64,000 nt of DNA from Lactuca virosa (GCA_928212115.1 CAKMRJ010005634.1:180698524-180762523); one strand, 5' to 3'; positions 32,481 to 44,329 are shown, numbered from the stretch's first letter. Notes: generated by a model from the letters alone, not told the origin. Numbers and translations are program-made.

Positions 32481-35333
32481 TGCTCCAAGCATGTACACTA
32501 TGTTTTTCTTAAACAATAGCTTTGCCATACACCAAGTATGCACTCTATGTTTGTCTATGATCCTTACTTTGTGAAATAAACCAATTGAACATAATTTCAA
32601 TGATTCTAATTTCACACTCCCAAATCCTTATCGAAAAATGTGAGAATTTCAAATTCCTATCATTTATCGAAATCTGTTTAGATTTTAAACTTATATGCAC
32701 TGACCCTCCTGTAATGAATATGTACAAAGTCACAAAGACTTGTCAACAGTCATTATAAGGTATTCCAATGGAGATCAACTCCATGGAAACTAAGTCTCAT
32801 ATTCAAAGTACATTGCTTTGGACATGCTTCTTGCATTAAGTTTTCTAATCTTACACAGATAACTTCCACCCATGGAGACAACTCCATATTCTCATTTTGA
32901 CTATCACTTCTGAATAAGAGATGCCTCTTTTCAGAATATGTCAATATGGTCCTTCCAAAATTAGCACTATACTTCCAACTGTCCCTGAGCAACCAATCTT
33001 TGGTAAACCTCAGATTGTCCTCGACAATTGCTTAATCATTTTAGTCATATCCAATTCTAGACCTTTTCCCTTCTTAATGCCTCTGGGCATTTGGAAAAAT
33101 TTAGAAATGACAAATATTATAGCACATGCAATCGATCTTGTACCCAAAGCAAATGGTACACGATTAATGATGTCTCACATAAAGACATGATTCTAGACCA
33201 GTCTTTTGCTACAATATTTTTATTTGCCATGTTTTCAAAATTTGACTATGAAGAGGGATGCCGTAATCATAATCGAATTTTGAGAACGCAATATATAGAA
33301 TTTCCTTAAGTTGAACCAATCCAACGTGAAATTCATATATATATTCTTGACTAAAGATGATTAAGGTCTCAATCTAAGCCTTTAGAACTGAAATGAAGTA
33401 TATCCTCTCCCTTAATTATAGCAAAACAACTTTTTCAATCCCTGCAGCCTCACGAATTGAAACTTTTGTTTTCTATAATTAACATTGCTAACTTGCAACA
33501 CTAACAATAATTATCATGCTCCCACTAACATGATGATTATTAGCATAACACTTATGCTCCCACTAGCTTTGACATGTACTCAGAAATCAGCTGGACTTCT
33601 AGAAATCAATACTTTATTGACTTTCTTACCAAAGTTCAGATTTCTGATACGAGATGCTTTGATAAAACTTTATCAAAATCATACACCTTTCCTTAGATAG
33701 CATGCATGTGACTCTAAACAATTTCAGAACTATGAGAAGGGATGCCGTAATCATAGTCTCAATTGTTTAGACCTTTTGCCATCTGCTTCAAATCTACTTG
33801 GTGGAAGTGTTTCCTCACCATCATTTTCATGAATCGGAGAGAAACCTTATGACCCTTAGATTTTTATGGTGTATGTGTTCTTATCCATGTGAATCTGTCA
33901 AAACCCTAAATCACAAGACAAGGTTAGTGACAAATCCAAACTCATATGGACTGAACTAAATCTTAATTTCTTGCCACCTGGCAGTACAAGAGCCTGCCAT
34001 TGCTTCCAAGTTGTTATGCAACCAATTGAGAACTCTAAGAACTCATATGCAAAACCAACTTTAACTGGAATGGGCACAGAAATGGAAGTATGTCATCATG
34101 ATAGGTTATAAACCTCAAGTCGTGTGCTAGTGAAGAACCTCAGGTTTTACTCTTGATTAGTTCTTAGAACTTTCAAGACCTTTAAGACTCCCACTGTCCT
34201 CTTGACATATAAGACTCTCTTGTCAAATATTCAAGGAATAGTGCGGATTCTTTATCAAGACAAACACTTCTTACAATTGGCCTACGTTGGTCTTTGTTTT
34301 ATTCAAAACATCACAACTTACCAATTTCAAATGTACAAGAGTAGGACACTTTTACTCTTACATTTGACAAGTGTTAATAATCCTTCTTTAAGATGTGTCA
34401 CTCAAATTACAATCTTGGAGCATGACTCTAAGATTTGTTTTGGAACGAGGTATGACTCATCTTCTTGATTTAACCATTTCAACAATTCATGACTCCTCTT
34501 CTTAGCCATAAAAATGCACTTAGATGTCCTTAGAAGACCAATTGTGATATGGTTCTTTAATCATTAAGATGATCACAAAACTTGATACTAAAGTACTCTC
34601 CCATCTTTTCAGATTTGAGAAACTTTTATCTTTCTGCCTAAGTTGATTATTCCCATTCGTTCTGCCATACATTGAGACTTTTCCAATGTTTCAGAATTAT
34701 ACTTAAACTTGTAAGTATAACCATATGTACTAAACTTTAGTAAATCATGACGAATAATCTTATCGATCTTTGTGGTGGACATGACCAGTGCACAAGAATG
34801 TGTACTCGATCCCTTTAGTACTTCACTTGATTCACACATCCATGTGAACAAGTCTTAATTTTCCAATGCTTGAAAGTTGTCATTCAACATACTATTCAAC
34901 TTGCGTGATTCCAAGTTTCTATCCAACTGAAGCCTTGGGAATGAGAATATTTCTTTATTTGGTAAATTATGACACTACCACAAACGAAAGAATCAAGTCC
35001 AATTTTTTTTCAAATATTGCTATCAATGGAATCATATAAACAACCATTTTTCACAAATGCCACTTGTAAGGATATTTAAAATAATAAAAAAACAAAATTT
35101 TCTTTTATTTAAAACTTGCGGAGAAACTTATCCTTACAATGCAAATGCATATGAAAAGCTTGTTGTTATCTATTCCTAAGCAATATATCACAACTCTTAA
35201 GAAGTAGCTCAAAAATTCTGATCACCGAACCATGCGATCGAAATCTATCTTCGCGATCAGAATCAACATATACTTCCTTTAAGTTTCTTCACATTTCTTT
35301 GATTCTTAAACATCAACAGGTGACCCAGTCACA
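32481..35333 (-). other. Copia-2 AT-rich filler in place of pol
   Basis: About 2.85 kb without a recognisable domain in any frame. AGGGATGCCGTAATCAT occurs at about 33253-33269 and again at 33738-33754, and CTCCCACTA(A/G) occurs twice near 33518-33560. It may be unrelated sequence acquired by recombination, or pol decayed beyond recognition. Confidence 0.6.
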
Positions 35334-36014
35334 TCATGCAACAAGAATCTCAGAATAGAAACTTAACAAAGTTAGATAGTGGACTTTACCTAAAGTAGAG
35401 TCAAACTTCTTCACTTGATCAACCTTATGATCTTTCAGGTAAATAGGCAGCTTCGCAATCAATGCCCCTTCCTTTGGCAAGAAAAAACATATGGAGTCTT
35501 TGGGAATGGTGTACTGGACTATCATAGACTGGCCTTTCTCTTTACCATTTGGTCAACCGAGTTGACTATGGCCAATGCCTTTCCATTGGGAAGCGAAAGC
35601 TTTTCTAGATATCCAATGTTACCATTTTCAAAGTCCATGGAAGTTTGGAAAGTTGATCTTCTAATCAAATTTGCTTTACTAGTCCTCCAAATCATTGTTG
35701 ATTCAGTAGCACCAAGCAAATAGATATGATCATTATGGTTCATGTCATAGTCTGTTTCATAGTAGTCCCAAAGGAACTCACTATGTGACTTAGAAAGTGA
35801 TTGAACATCCAACTTTCTCAAGACTTTGACACCCAACTCTCCCGGCTTGTCAATATGTGACTTCATCTCCAAGATGTGATCACACCTAGACCTTGCCTTG
35901 CCAATAGGGTTTGAGTGACCTTGAACTTGTGGGTTAGGGAGAATAATTGGAGGAGGTGGAGGAAGTAAAAGTTCCAAGAGATTTGGGAAGATCATAGATG
36001 TCATAACTAGACAT
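35334..36014 (-). pseudogene. Copia-2 Gag remnant
   Basis: ATG 36014-36012 opens MSSYDIYDLPKSLGTF, then a frameshift leads into the frame 36031-35522, which carries CDHILEMKSHIDKPGELGV, SHSEFLWDYYETDYDM and SMDFENGNIGYLEKLSLPNGK. These fit the gag family found in many plant copia elements. After the stop at 35522 the sequence continues YTIPKDSICFFLPKEG: the expected knuckle is destroyed, because its second Cys and the His are gone, and the tail YLKDHKVDQVKKFDSTLG follows. It could not package RNA through that knuckle. Confidence 0.75.
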
Positions 36015-37635
36015 CTTTGGGAGATATTCAAGATAGTTGATCTAAAGTCCTTAATATAACACCCAATATGAAATATTAAGGCTAGGATCCAACAACCTAT
36101 TTATAACTGGAAGAGGGATGCCGTAATCCGAGTTATAAAATAGTTAAAGGTAGGTAAATGACGATTTACCAATTTCCACCATGAAAAACAAAATAATGTA
36201 ATTAGGTTTTTTAATTGGATTTGAAACTCCTAGATCTTTTGAGATTCATTGATCTTTTCAATGGCATGTTTCAATCTCGAGTGTGCCCTTCAGGTTTTGT
36301 GACTGGGATGCCGAGGATCACAAAACAAGGTGTGAAGTAACCATGCAAATATACTTGGTACCCTTAATATTTACCCCTCAATCGATGTGCCGGTTAACCA
36401 CACGAGCTCCACCGATACTATGATAAATATTAAGTTACCCTTTGCCTACTTTGTTAAATCCAGGTTAGTGTGCCGGTTAACCACACACGCTCCACTAACG
36501 GTTTAAACAAAGTGCAAAGTGTAATTTCATGGATTAGCACCTTATTCACATTTTCCTAAGTAACTAAGATTGGGAATTTATAAGTGTTTAGTTACTTAGT
36601 ATTTATCATTAATACTTTTAATGAAGGGAGAATTCTAGTCCTTGTCCTACCCGTTCGGCTAACGACCCTCCACCAGTCAAGGAAGCGGTGGGTGAGAGTG
36701 GACACCCATTAAACTGCCATTTTATAGGCAGTAACCTTATACCCCCCTTATAGACCGGCTTCGTGAATGAGGCCTACTAACGGTAAGACTGACTTGCTCT
36801 TATACATATATTTATTATTAACTTATAATACTATAAAGTATAAGGGTTGAATTTTAACTTTTAAAATTCTAAGGGCTAACTTGGAATTAAAGTATTCATG
36901 GGGAAAACTTTACAAATTCCAAAACTTGAAGGCAAGTTTTGAAAATATTCAAAACTAATTAATTCCATAACGTATGTGTTTAAAGTAGTTTTAATTAAAA
37001 AAAAAACTCTTCAAGTTCCATAACTTGAGGACAAGTTATGGAAGACTTTAAACTAATAAAAGAATGTAACTTTTCTTTATATTTGTAACTTATGGAACTA
37101 ATTAAGGTTACACATTTTATCATTTAATGAAGTGACTCTTGAACCTCCATAACTTGAGGACAAGTTATGGAGTCATAAAACCATTTAATGAGGACAAGAC
37201 TCTTCATTTTTGTAACCATTGCCAACTTTTTATGAGTTTTATGAAACTTAAATGTGACTTTTCATATAACTTGAGGACAAGTTACAAAAACACACTTTAG
37301 AATCAACTCTTAGATTAAAATGGATTGAAAACACATAATCAATTAACTTTTCTATTAACCTAATAAACTCATATGAACAAAGATAATTCACATCAATTTT
37401 TTTTTCAATTAATAGCATAACTTTTAAACTAATACAAAACATGAATCTATGACAATTATCTTTGAAATTGGATTAGCATGAACATTACCACATCAAAACA
37501 AGTTTATAAGTCCAAAAGCATCTAAGGGTAATGTTCCTAGTCCATTTCTAGCCAAAACAGTCGAATATATGCTGTCAGGGTTTCCAAAATTCGATTTGTC
37601 AGCTAATTTTGCAAGTATAACAAGAAAACAAACCA
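36015..37635 (-). other. Copia-2 leader with phased palindromes
   Basis: There are about 1.6 kb between the primer site and gag without a coding frame. Two copies of GTGCCGGTTAACCACAC..GCTCCAC lie near 36380-36410 and 36468-36500. Four copies of an inverted repeat, CATAACTTG-AGGA-CAAGTTATG or a variant, lie at 36921-36940, 37019-37040, 37148-37169 and 37265-37284. GGGATGCCG motifs lie near 36116 and 36306. Confidence 0.7.
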
Positions 37636-37648
37636 GGCTCTGATACCA
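37636..37648 (-). promoter_or_regulatory. Copia-2 primer binding site
   Basis: The minus strand reads TGGTATCAGAGCC, one base from the 5' LTR edge at 37650; an exact initiator-methionine tRNA complement. Confidence 0.88.
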
Positions 37649-37649
37649 C

Positions 37650-38411
37650 TGTTGGGTTTTGAGCATTCTAACACTCTTAAGTGTACATGCAACCCTAAAT
37701 ACCTTGGATCTATGTTTTCTCTATTATACATGCAATTATGAACTTTCCAAGGTATTACCCTATCTAGCATACAATACTTGATACTTGGGTAATCAAATGG
37801 ATAGAATACATACCTTTGTTTGATGTAGCTTGTCTCCATGAAGCTTAAGGGCCTAGTGCCCCAAGTGTGACACCTCAAATGGTTCACACAACACCAAATG
37901 CACATGGAATGACTTGAGAGAAATAGAACACTCCTTGAAATCGTCTAGCCCTCATATTCACACATTAGTGCACGATTTCTTGAGCCATGTGATTCTTTTA
38001 TATGGTGGCTATTAGGGTTACACCATGTAACTCATAACTTTACCCATTCCTTATGCTCCATGGATTTTAACCTCCATGGAGTATCCATGGGTCACCCCAT
38101 GGACTTAGTCCAACATAAGGAATCTTGGATCACAAGCCCACATATATAAGAATGAATGATTTACACAATCAACCCATATATTTAATTAGTCTCCTTTTGA
38201 TCACTTAATTAATTCCAAATTAATTCTTGATCAATACTAATTAAATAACCTTATTAATATATTAGAACTTATAATATATTAACCAACCTTAAGTGTTATT
38301 TCTCTCATTATAGTCTATCCAAATGCATGATGCCATGCAACCCAAATGGACCATGTCGGGTCGGGTCAAGTCTTACCAATTATAGTTATGGACTTAGACA
38401 TTAATCCGACA
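37650..38411 (-). repeat. Copia-2 5' LTR (762 bp)
   Basis: Same length as the 3' LTR. It ends TTAATCCGACA on the plus strand, where the other copy has CCAACA. The TATA element is at about 37995-38005 on the minus strand. Confidence 0.93.
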
Positions 38412-40184
38412 GTATTTTTCTTGATGAATGAATATGCCTTGCGGTACTTGTTTCACTTGAAGACCTAGAAAGAAATGAATCTCTCTATTCATGCTCATCT
38501 TGAACTTGTTGGTCATGAGCTTAGCAAATTCATCCACCATGCCTTGATCGGTCGAACCGAAGATGATATCATCCACATATATCTGTACCATCAAAAGGTG
38601 GTCGCCATTTGCTTTTCTGAATAGTGTGGGATCAATCACTCCTCTCTTGTTCCCGGATGAGACAAGGAATTCAGAGAGAGTCTCATACCATGCTCTTGGG
38701 GCTTGCTTCAGACCGTAGACTGCCTTTTCAAGCTTGTAGCAGTGGTCTGGGAATTCAACATTTTCAAAGCCTGGAGGTTGCTGAAGATAAACCTCTTCTT
38801 TTAGTTCCCCATAGAGAAAGGCACTCTTAACGTCCATTTGGTGTACCTTGACGTTTTTGTGGGCTGCTTATGCTAGAAAGATCCGGATAACTTCCATGCG
38901 TGCTATCGGAGCATACGTTTCATCGTAGTCAATGCCTTCAAGTTGACTATACCCCTTTGCAACTAGCCTTGCCTTGTTTCTGACTACCGCACCAGATTCA
39001 TCCAACTTATTTTTGAACACCCATCTAGTGCCAACAATGGAGTGACCACGTGGCTTCGGAACGAGCTGCCAAACTTTATTTCTTTGAAATTCTTCAATCT
39101 CTACTTGCATTGCGGCTATCCAGTCAGGTTCAAGCAATGCTTCTTTGATCGTTCTGGGTTCTACCAAGGACATAAATGCTGCATAGTGGTAGTGATCCGA
39201 TAGGTCCTTGGAAGATCGAGTCTGGATGCCTGTGGATGAGTTCCCAATGATTTGACCTGGTGGGTGGTCTTTTGTCCATACATGAAGACGTGGCAGCAGA
39301 TGATTAGCATCTGCGGTAGAGGGAATATCTTGAATGTCAGAGGAATCTGCGGTTGGAGATGACAGTTCCCCCTGGACTTGAGAACATCCTGATGAGTCAT
39401 CTTGATCTATTGGAACGAAATTTTCTTGAGCAGTTGGGAGAGGTTCCCCCTGGGTTGCAGATGGGAGTTCCTCTGGAACCTGAGAAGGTTCCCCCTCGAC
39501 TGCGGATGGGAGAGTGACAATCCTTGGATCAGTTCTAGTGTCGATATTTTCTATGAGTTCATCATCCGAATCCGAAGATACGTTTGATGGTAATGCTTCT
39601 CTGCGCACAGGAATTTGAACAACATCAAGTACTGGAACCTCGACGGTTGCGGGTAGATCCGGAGTAGATCTTTCCCCCTCAACCGGAGAGGTGGAAGTAT
39701 TGAGAGAGGCTACTTCAGATAGAGATGGTCCAGAAACATCAGCATGTTGTTGTTGAGCTGCGGGTGACACAAGAACTTCGGATAGTTTCGCCGTTTCAAC
39801 AGGATCGAAAAGATCCTCATAGTTGACTTCAACTAGATTCAAGGGACCTGAAGAGGCAGGAATGTCACTTTCCATGATTGCGGTGGTTTTAGTGGATGGA
39901 GGGGCGTCGCGGATGTGAGAATCATCAAATTTCACATCGAAGCTTTCAATGATCAGCCTTGCACACCTGATGAGCACTCGATAAGAAACCTTGTTAGTGG
40001 AGTAACCAAGGAATATGCCTTCGTCGGACTTTGGTGCAAACTTGTTGAGCTGATCTCTGTTGTTGATCACGAAGCATCTACACCCAAAAATATGTAAGAA
40101 GCGAACATTTGGGCTTGCGGTTGTTAAGGCCCTCATATGGTGTTTTATTGAGGCGTTTGCACACGATACTTCGGTTTTGGACAA
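38412..40184 (-). pseudogene. Sire-C integrase C-terminus and reverse transcriptase (part before the Copia-2 insertion)
   Basis: One frame from 40184 carries the integrase C-terminal FLHIFGCRCFVINNRDQL, a long acidic Ser/Pro linker, WVFKNKLDESGAVVRNKARLVAKGY and YAPIARMEVIRIFLA. A TAA at 38870-38868, where YAAHKN is expected, is followed in the same frame by MDVKSAFLYGELKEEV, GLKQAPRAWYE, the catalytic YVDD with IIFGS, and GIFIHQEKY, where Copia-2 interrupts. Apart from that nonsense codon this stretch is intact. The RT copies element RNA into DNA in the particle. Confidence 0.9.
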
Positions 40185-40821
40185 AGCATGCGGTTGCTAC
40201 TGCTTCAGCCCAGAAGTAGAGAGGAAGTTGGGCGAAGTTAAGCATGGATATGGCTGCTTCTACCAGTGTGCGGTTCCTTCTTTCTACTACACCATTTTGT
40301 TGCGGTGTGTAGGGTGTTGAGAAGTTATGAGAAATGCCTTTGGACACCAAGAAACTGTTAAGAAGATGATTAGTGAACTCGGTTCCATTATCACTGCGGA
40401 TGCGTCTAACTGGAAGCTTGATCTGAAGTTCGATTTCTTTGATGAAGTTGATGAAGATCTGCGGTGTCTCTGATTTGAGTCTGAGGAAGAAGACCCATGT
40501 GAAGCGTGTATAGTCATCAACAATAACCAGTATATACTTCTTGTGGTGGAGGCTGGCTACGGTTGATGGACCGCAGAGATCAATGTGCAATAGCTCCAGT
40601 GGTTCAGAAATAGAAGAGTCCATTATCAGAGGGTGACTTGCTTTAGACTGCTTACCACATTCACAAGCCGGACAGAGAGTATCGTTGCTAAATTTGAGAA
40701 CAGGGAGACCGCAGACTAGTTCTCTAGTGACTAAGTTGTTGATGTACCGGAAGTTGAGATGAGCTAGCTTACGGTGCCATAGCCACCTGACTTCGGATAT
40801 AGCTTTGGACAAGAAACACAA
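40078..40821 (-). pseudogene. Sire-C integrase
   Basis: The HHCC module (WHRKLAHLNFRYINN ... CPACECGKQ) is followed by the catalytic core with all three acidic residues in place: LLHIDLCGPS, RSDNGTEF and GVVERRNRT. At about 40110 a frameshift moves the remaining C-terminal part into the frame starting at 40184. Upstream, a stop at 40824-40822 separates it from the protease in the same frame. This is the best preserved copia integrase in the window. Confidence 0.88.
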
Positions 40822-41208
40822 TTACGGTCTACCAATGATTAGAGATACATCCAAAGGGTACATGGTACCTTCGGATCGAGATTTGATCAGGCAAGTGTTT
40901 CTATCACTCGTCATTACGTAGCAAAACTGATGATTATCAAATTCAACACGATGTCCTGCTTTACATAGTTGGCCAACACTGATGAGATTGTGTTTAAGGC
41001 TTTCTACATAAGCAACCTTCTTAATGGAAAAGTTCCCCGTAGTGAGAACACCGTAACCTCGAATGACACCGTTTGCATTGTTACCAAACGTGACATTTCC
41101 ACCATTGCATATAGGCCTGAAATCCCAAAGGTACTCTAACCTTCCGGTCATGTGCAAGGAGCAGGCACTGTCAATTAACCACTCTTCTTCGTGTTCCTCC
41201 TTGCACAA
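40822..41208 (-). pseudogene. Sire-C aspartic protease
   Basis: It reads EEEWLIDSACSLHMTGRLEYL, FGNNANGVIRGYGVL and VAYVESLKHNLISVGQL, the copia protease fold. The triad is D-S-A (41172-41164) instead of D-S-G. The frame differs from the upstream linker (frameshift near 41215) and ends in a stop at 40824-40822 before the integrase. Confidence 0.82.
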
Positions 41209-41218
41209 ATCCTGAGAA

Positions 41219-42391
41219 TTACACGGTTAGTTTAGGCATCCAAACAAGTTTGGAGCCTGGGACAATTGATGTGTTTCTGAGTGATGCATGGTCCGAGGTT
41301 GCAGGGACAGGTCTCTTGTCAACTTTTGAGCCTAGTCCTGGGTGTTTGAGTAGATTTGGAGTGTTGTGATTTTTTGAAAAAATACGAGGTTTCTGACTCT
41401 GACTCGATTTGACATGAGATAAAACCTTTTGACAACTACACTGACATTTACAAAAGGAGATTTTATCTTTTGATCTAACACTGTGATTGGTCAGCGGTTT
41501 TAAGGATCTAACACTCCTGACACGAGTGTTTTTGGATTTTGAAAAAATCTGTTTATGAAAGGTTTTAGCACGTGTAGATTTCTGAATTCTTTTTGATGGA
41601 TTTGGCAGGATACCCTTCCATTTGAAATTTTGATGTGACTTTAAAAGTGTTGGAGTGGGTAAAATACCTTTCCATTTAGGATCATTTGAAGAATAGACCT
41701 GAAAAACATAGTTTTGAAAAGACTGAACACCCTTTTGGGTTGTGTCAGAAGGAGTAGGAATGACTTTTGAAACTGAACTTTCCTTATTGTTTGTTTTCTT
41801 GAAAGAAGAGTTTTTTGAAATGTAGTGAGAGAAAACAAATTTTTCAGGACTTTTGGATTTAGGAAATCTAACTTGCTTCTTGTTTTTTGAAAAAGTTTGT
41901 CTATTAGTACCATGAGATCTGCTTTCTTCTTTAAAAGCCTTTTTTGCCAAAGATTTTGGTGAACCGCAGTCATTGTTGTTCAACTGCGGTTTCCTGGAAT
42001 TCTTAGAATGATTTTGAAAACGCGGACTTGAGTCATCAGAACTTGAGGATTCAGGAATTTGGGAACATTGACCTGCTTCAAAATTTTCTATAGGTAGTTC
42101 ATGAAATATTGGCTGAAGAGTTACAGTTCCTTGAACTGATGACTGCGGTAGGGATGACTTGACTACCGTTGAGTAAGCCTTAGATGGGACTTCGGTGGGA
42201 CATTTGTGGGACATTTGACTACAGTGAGAGAAACTGCGGTCTGAGGACAGAGATGGAAAATCTTTTGAGACTTCGGGGCCCTCAACAACAATCTCTTCAT
42301 CAACTACGGATGAATTTTGAGAATTTGGATAAATGGTGCCACAGATAGGAATTTGATCACATGTATGACCCGAAACCTCCGGCACAATTTC
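41219..42391 (-). CDS. Sire-C gag-pol linker
   Basis: In frame with gag after its TAG (42394-42392), this stretch of about 390 codons is hydrophilic and rich in Ser, Lys and Pro. It has a repeated KWKGILP(T/N)P motif, a CKCQCSCQ cluster, and ends SKLVWMPKLTV, equivalent to the W(V/M)PK segment that precedes the protease in Sirevirus polyproteins. No enzymatic domain is expected. Whether ribosomes would read through the TAG is unknown. Confidence 0.65.
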   Translation of the reverse strand, partial: EIVPEVSGHTCDQIPICGTIYPNSQNSSVVDEEIVVEGPEVSKDFPSLSSDRSFSHCSQMSHKCPTEVPSKAYSTVVKSSLPQSSVQGTVTLQPIFHELPIENFEAGQCSQIPESSSSDDSSPRFQNHSKNSRKPQLNNNDCGSPKSLAKKAFKEESRSHGTNRQTFSKNKKQVRFPKSKSPEKFVFSHYISKNSSFKKTNNKESSVSKVIPTPSDTTQKGVQSFQNYVFQVYSSNDPKWKGILPTPTLLKSHQNFKWKGILPNPSKRIQKSTRAKTFHKQIFSKSKNTRVRSVRSLKPLTNHSVRSKDKISFCKCQCSCQKVLSHVKSSQSQKPRIFSKNHNTPNLLKHPGLGSKVDKRPVPATSDHASLRNTSIVPGSKLVWMPKLTV

Positions 42392-44329
42392 CTAAATGAC
42401 ACAATTATTGCTTAAATTGTGCAGTCTACCGAAGTGAGTTTTAATATCTTCGGGAAAAGTCTTGTCGTTGACAGGGAAATGAAATTCTCGGTCTGGAGGG
42501 ACATACAGTCTGTCTTTGTTGAACCGGGGTGAGAAATCCATTGAGGTTGGATATCCATTTGACCAACCCCAATTGTATGTATTGTCCACGGTTCCATTGT
42601 TTACCAAATTTTCAATAGCTTCACTTTCATTAAACAATTTTTCAATTAAGAGATTTAAGCGTACAATTTCTCTCTGAGCTAAATCTCTCTGGTTCAAAGT
42701 TATCTCTAATTGGGTTTCACTTAACATTCTTGCATCCTTTTCTAACTCTAGGTCCTTCTCTAACATAGCCATCTTAAGTCTTTTGTTATCCAGTCGTCCT
42801 CTCACGTGGAACATCTCTTGGGACGCAATGTTCTTCTCATCTAAGGCTTTATTATAGTCTGTAAGGACGGCAGCACAAGTGTCATTAAGATCATCTATGT
42901 AAGGCTGACAGTCATGCATGCTATAGTTTAGAGTTTGGAGCATAAGTTTTACCTGTTCGACGATGCTTAGTGTTCCATCCTTTGCCATGTAGCAGTAGTT
43001 CTTGTTCAACATTGTAGACCCATCATCATCCGCAGTGGCCAGCATGCAGATTTTCCCTTTTCCTTTGACACTGCTGATGGCCTCATCTTCGTCTCCGGAT
43101 GACCAGACTTGATGGTCTCTTTTGACATGGGCCACGTATGCCCTTGCCTTTTCAACTTTTTCTTTGTCTACCAACTCTTGAGCCATTCTAAGGTAGAATG
43201 CTCTGTCTTTTACTACATTGGCCTTACAATCTCGTGCAAAGTGATTCTCTTTGTTGCATTTGTGACAAATTACAACATCAGTCTTGTCTTCTGAAGGAGT
43301 ACCGGAGTAAGTGATTTGAGGAGACTGCGGCACCTCCTTTGGTTGAATATTCTGAGATTGCAGTGGTGGATGAGAACTTTTGCGAAATCGAGAGTGGTTA
43401 TTCTGAGAACCGAAGTTACGGTTGAATGGAGGTTTGTTGAACTGCTGATTCTTGCGGAAGGAAGGAGGTGGTAGACGGTTGAACTGTTGACTAACCAGAG
43501 CAATAGCCTTCTGAAATTCTTCTTCATCATCATATTCAGAATCCGCTTCGTATGACTGCGGTAGAGTGTCATACGAGGAAGGGTAAGGTGACTGCGGTGG
43601 AGCTTGTTCTCTGAGAGCAAGTGGTCCTCTGAAGTCAGCACAGTCTTTGAGTACGGTGGATTCTTGAGCTTGCAGCTCTCCATAGAGCTTGTAAAGTGAC
43701 AAGGAGTGAATCTTTCTATTGCCTTGGACTATCATCTTGGCCGTAGTCCAATGTCTGCCCAAACCATTAAGAAACTGAAGATTGATTTCATGGTTACTGT
43801 GGATGGTGCCCGCATTGGATAACTTGGTGACTATCAGGTTGAACCTTTTGAAGGAGTCTTCCAAACTTTCTCCAGTATGAGCTTTGAAGTTGTTGAACTC
43901 GTTGAGTGCGGTAGTAAGCTTCTTATCTTGTGCTTGTTCTGAGCCTTCGTACAGGTTTTTGAGAACATCCCAGATCTCTTTCGCTGATTTGCAATTTATG
44001 ATAATATCGAAGTTGTCAGGAGCAACTCCGCAGGAGATTTCATAAAAAGCAACAACATCATTTACCATTTTATCGAGATCATCCTTGGTGGGACGGCTCA
44101 TGGCTGGTTGACCTCCTCCTAGCCTGGTTGCAGCGCCGTCAGTTTGGACTGGTGTAAGGACTGGAACATGTGGTCCTTCTTCTACGGATCGCCATACATC
44201 TCTACCCAGTCTTCTCAAGTACCTTTCCATTCTTTGTGACCAGTGATGATATTCATTTGCGACTAGTATTGGGGCTCGGTTAGAACCACCGACACTATTG
44301 GAAACATTCAGAGATAATGATTGTGCCAT
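42392..44329 (-). CDS. Sire-C Gag (645 aa, uninterrupted)
   Basis: ATG 44329 opens MAQSLSLNVSNSVGG. Residues 20-50 carry the copia gag entry motif (NEYHHWSQRMERYLRR); residues 110-225 are the gag core (SAKEIWDVLKNLYEGSEQ; LNEFNNFKAHTGESLEDSFKRF; FLNGLGRHW). The zinc knuckle CHKCNKENHFARDC is at 355-368, with Asn in place of the usual Gly before His, and a coiled coil spans about 485-575 (ALDEKNIASQEMFHVRGRL). It ends at TAG 42394-42392. It is the only full-length Gag in the window. It forms the particle and packages RNA. Confidence 0.88.
   Translation of the reverse strand: MAQSLSLNVSNSVGGSNRAPILVANEYHHWSQRMERYLRRLGRDVWRSVEEGPHVPVLTPVQTDGAATRLGGGQPAMSRPTKDDLDKMVNDVVAFYEISCGVAPDNFDIIINCKSAKEIWDVLKNLYEGSEQAQDKKLTTALNEFNNFKAHTGESLEDSFKRFNLIVTKLSNAGTIHSNHEINLQFLNGLGRHWTTAKMIVQGNRKIHSLSLYKLYGELQAQESTVLKDCADFRGPLALREQAPPQSPYPSSYDTLPQSYEADSEYDDEEEFQKAIALVSQQFNRLPPPSFRKNQQFNKPPFNRNFGSQNNHSRFRKSSHPPLQSQNIQPKEVPQSPQITYSGTPSEDKTDVVICHKCNKENHFARDCKANVVKDRAFYLRMAQELVDKEKVEKARAYVAHVKRDHQVWSSGDEDEAISSVKGKGKICMLATADDDGSTMLNKNYCYMAKDGTLSIVEQVKLMLQTLNYSMHDCQPYIDDLNDTCAAVLTDYNKALDEKNIASQEMFHVRGRLDNKRLKMAMLEKDLELEKDARMLSETQLEITLNQRDLAQREIVRLNLLIEKLFNESEAIENLVNNGTVDNTYNWGWSNGYPTSMDFSPRFNKDRLYVPPDREFHFPVNDKTFPEDIKTHFGRLHNLSNNCVI

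Larger units (their letters stand above)
30799..38411 (-). mobile_element. Copia-2: non-autonomous Ty1/copia element
   Basis: Minus-strand element with two 762-bp LTRs (30799-31560 and 37650-38411) and the perfect target duplication GTATT (30794-30798, 38412-38416), inserted in the Sire-C RT. It keeps the primer site, a decayed gag, the 3' noncoding block and the polypurine tract. Protease, integrase, RT and RNase H cannot be found; about 2.9 kb of AT-rich non-coding sequence stands in their place. It would depend on proteins from a relative such as Copia-1. The LTR pair differs at about 12 of 762 positions, so it is the youngest complete insertion here. Confidence 0.92.

Noticed and set aside
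32921..34468. Small ORFs in the Copia-2 filler as possible captured genes
   Set aside because: Short, AT-rich, without conserved motifs, and mixed on both strands.
36921..37284. Evenly spaced palindromes as a CRISPR array
   Set aside because: Only four variable copies in a plant retrotransposon leader, with spacers that are AT-rich and related; no cas genes.
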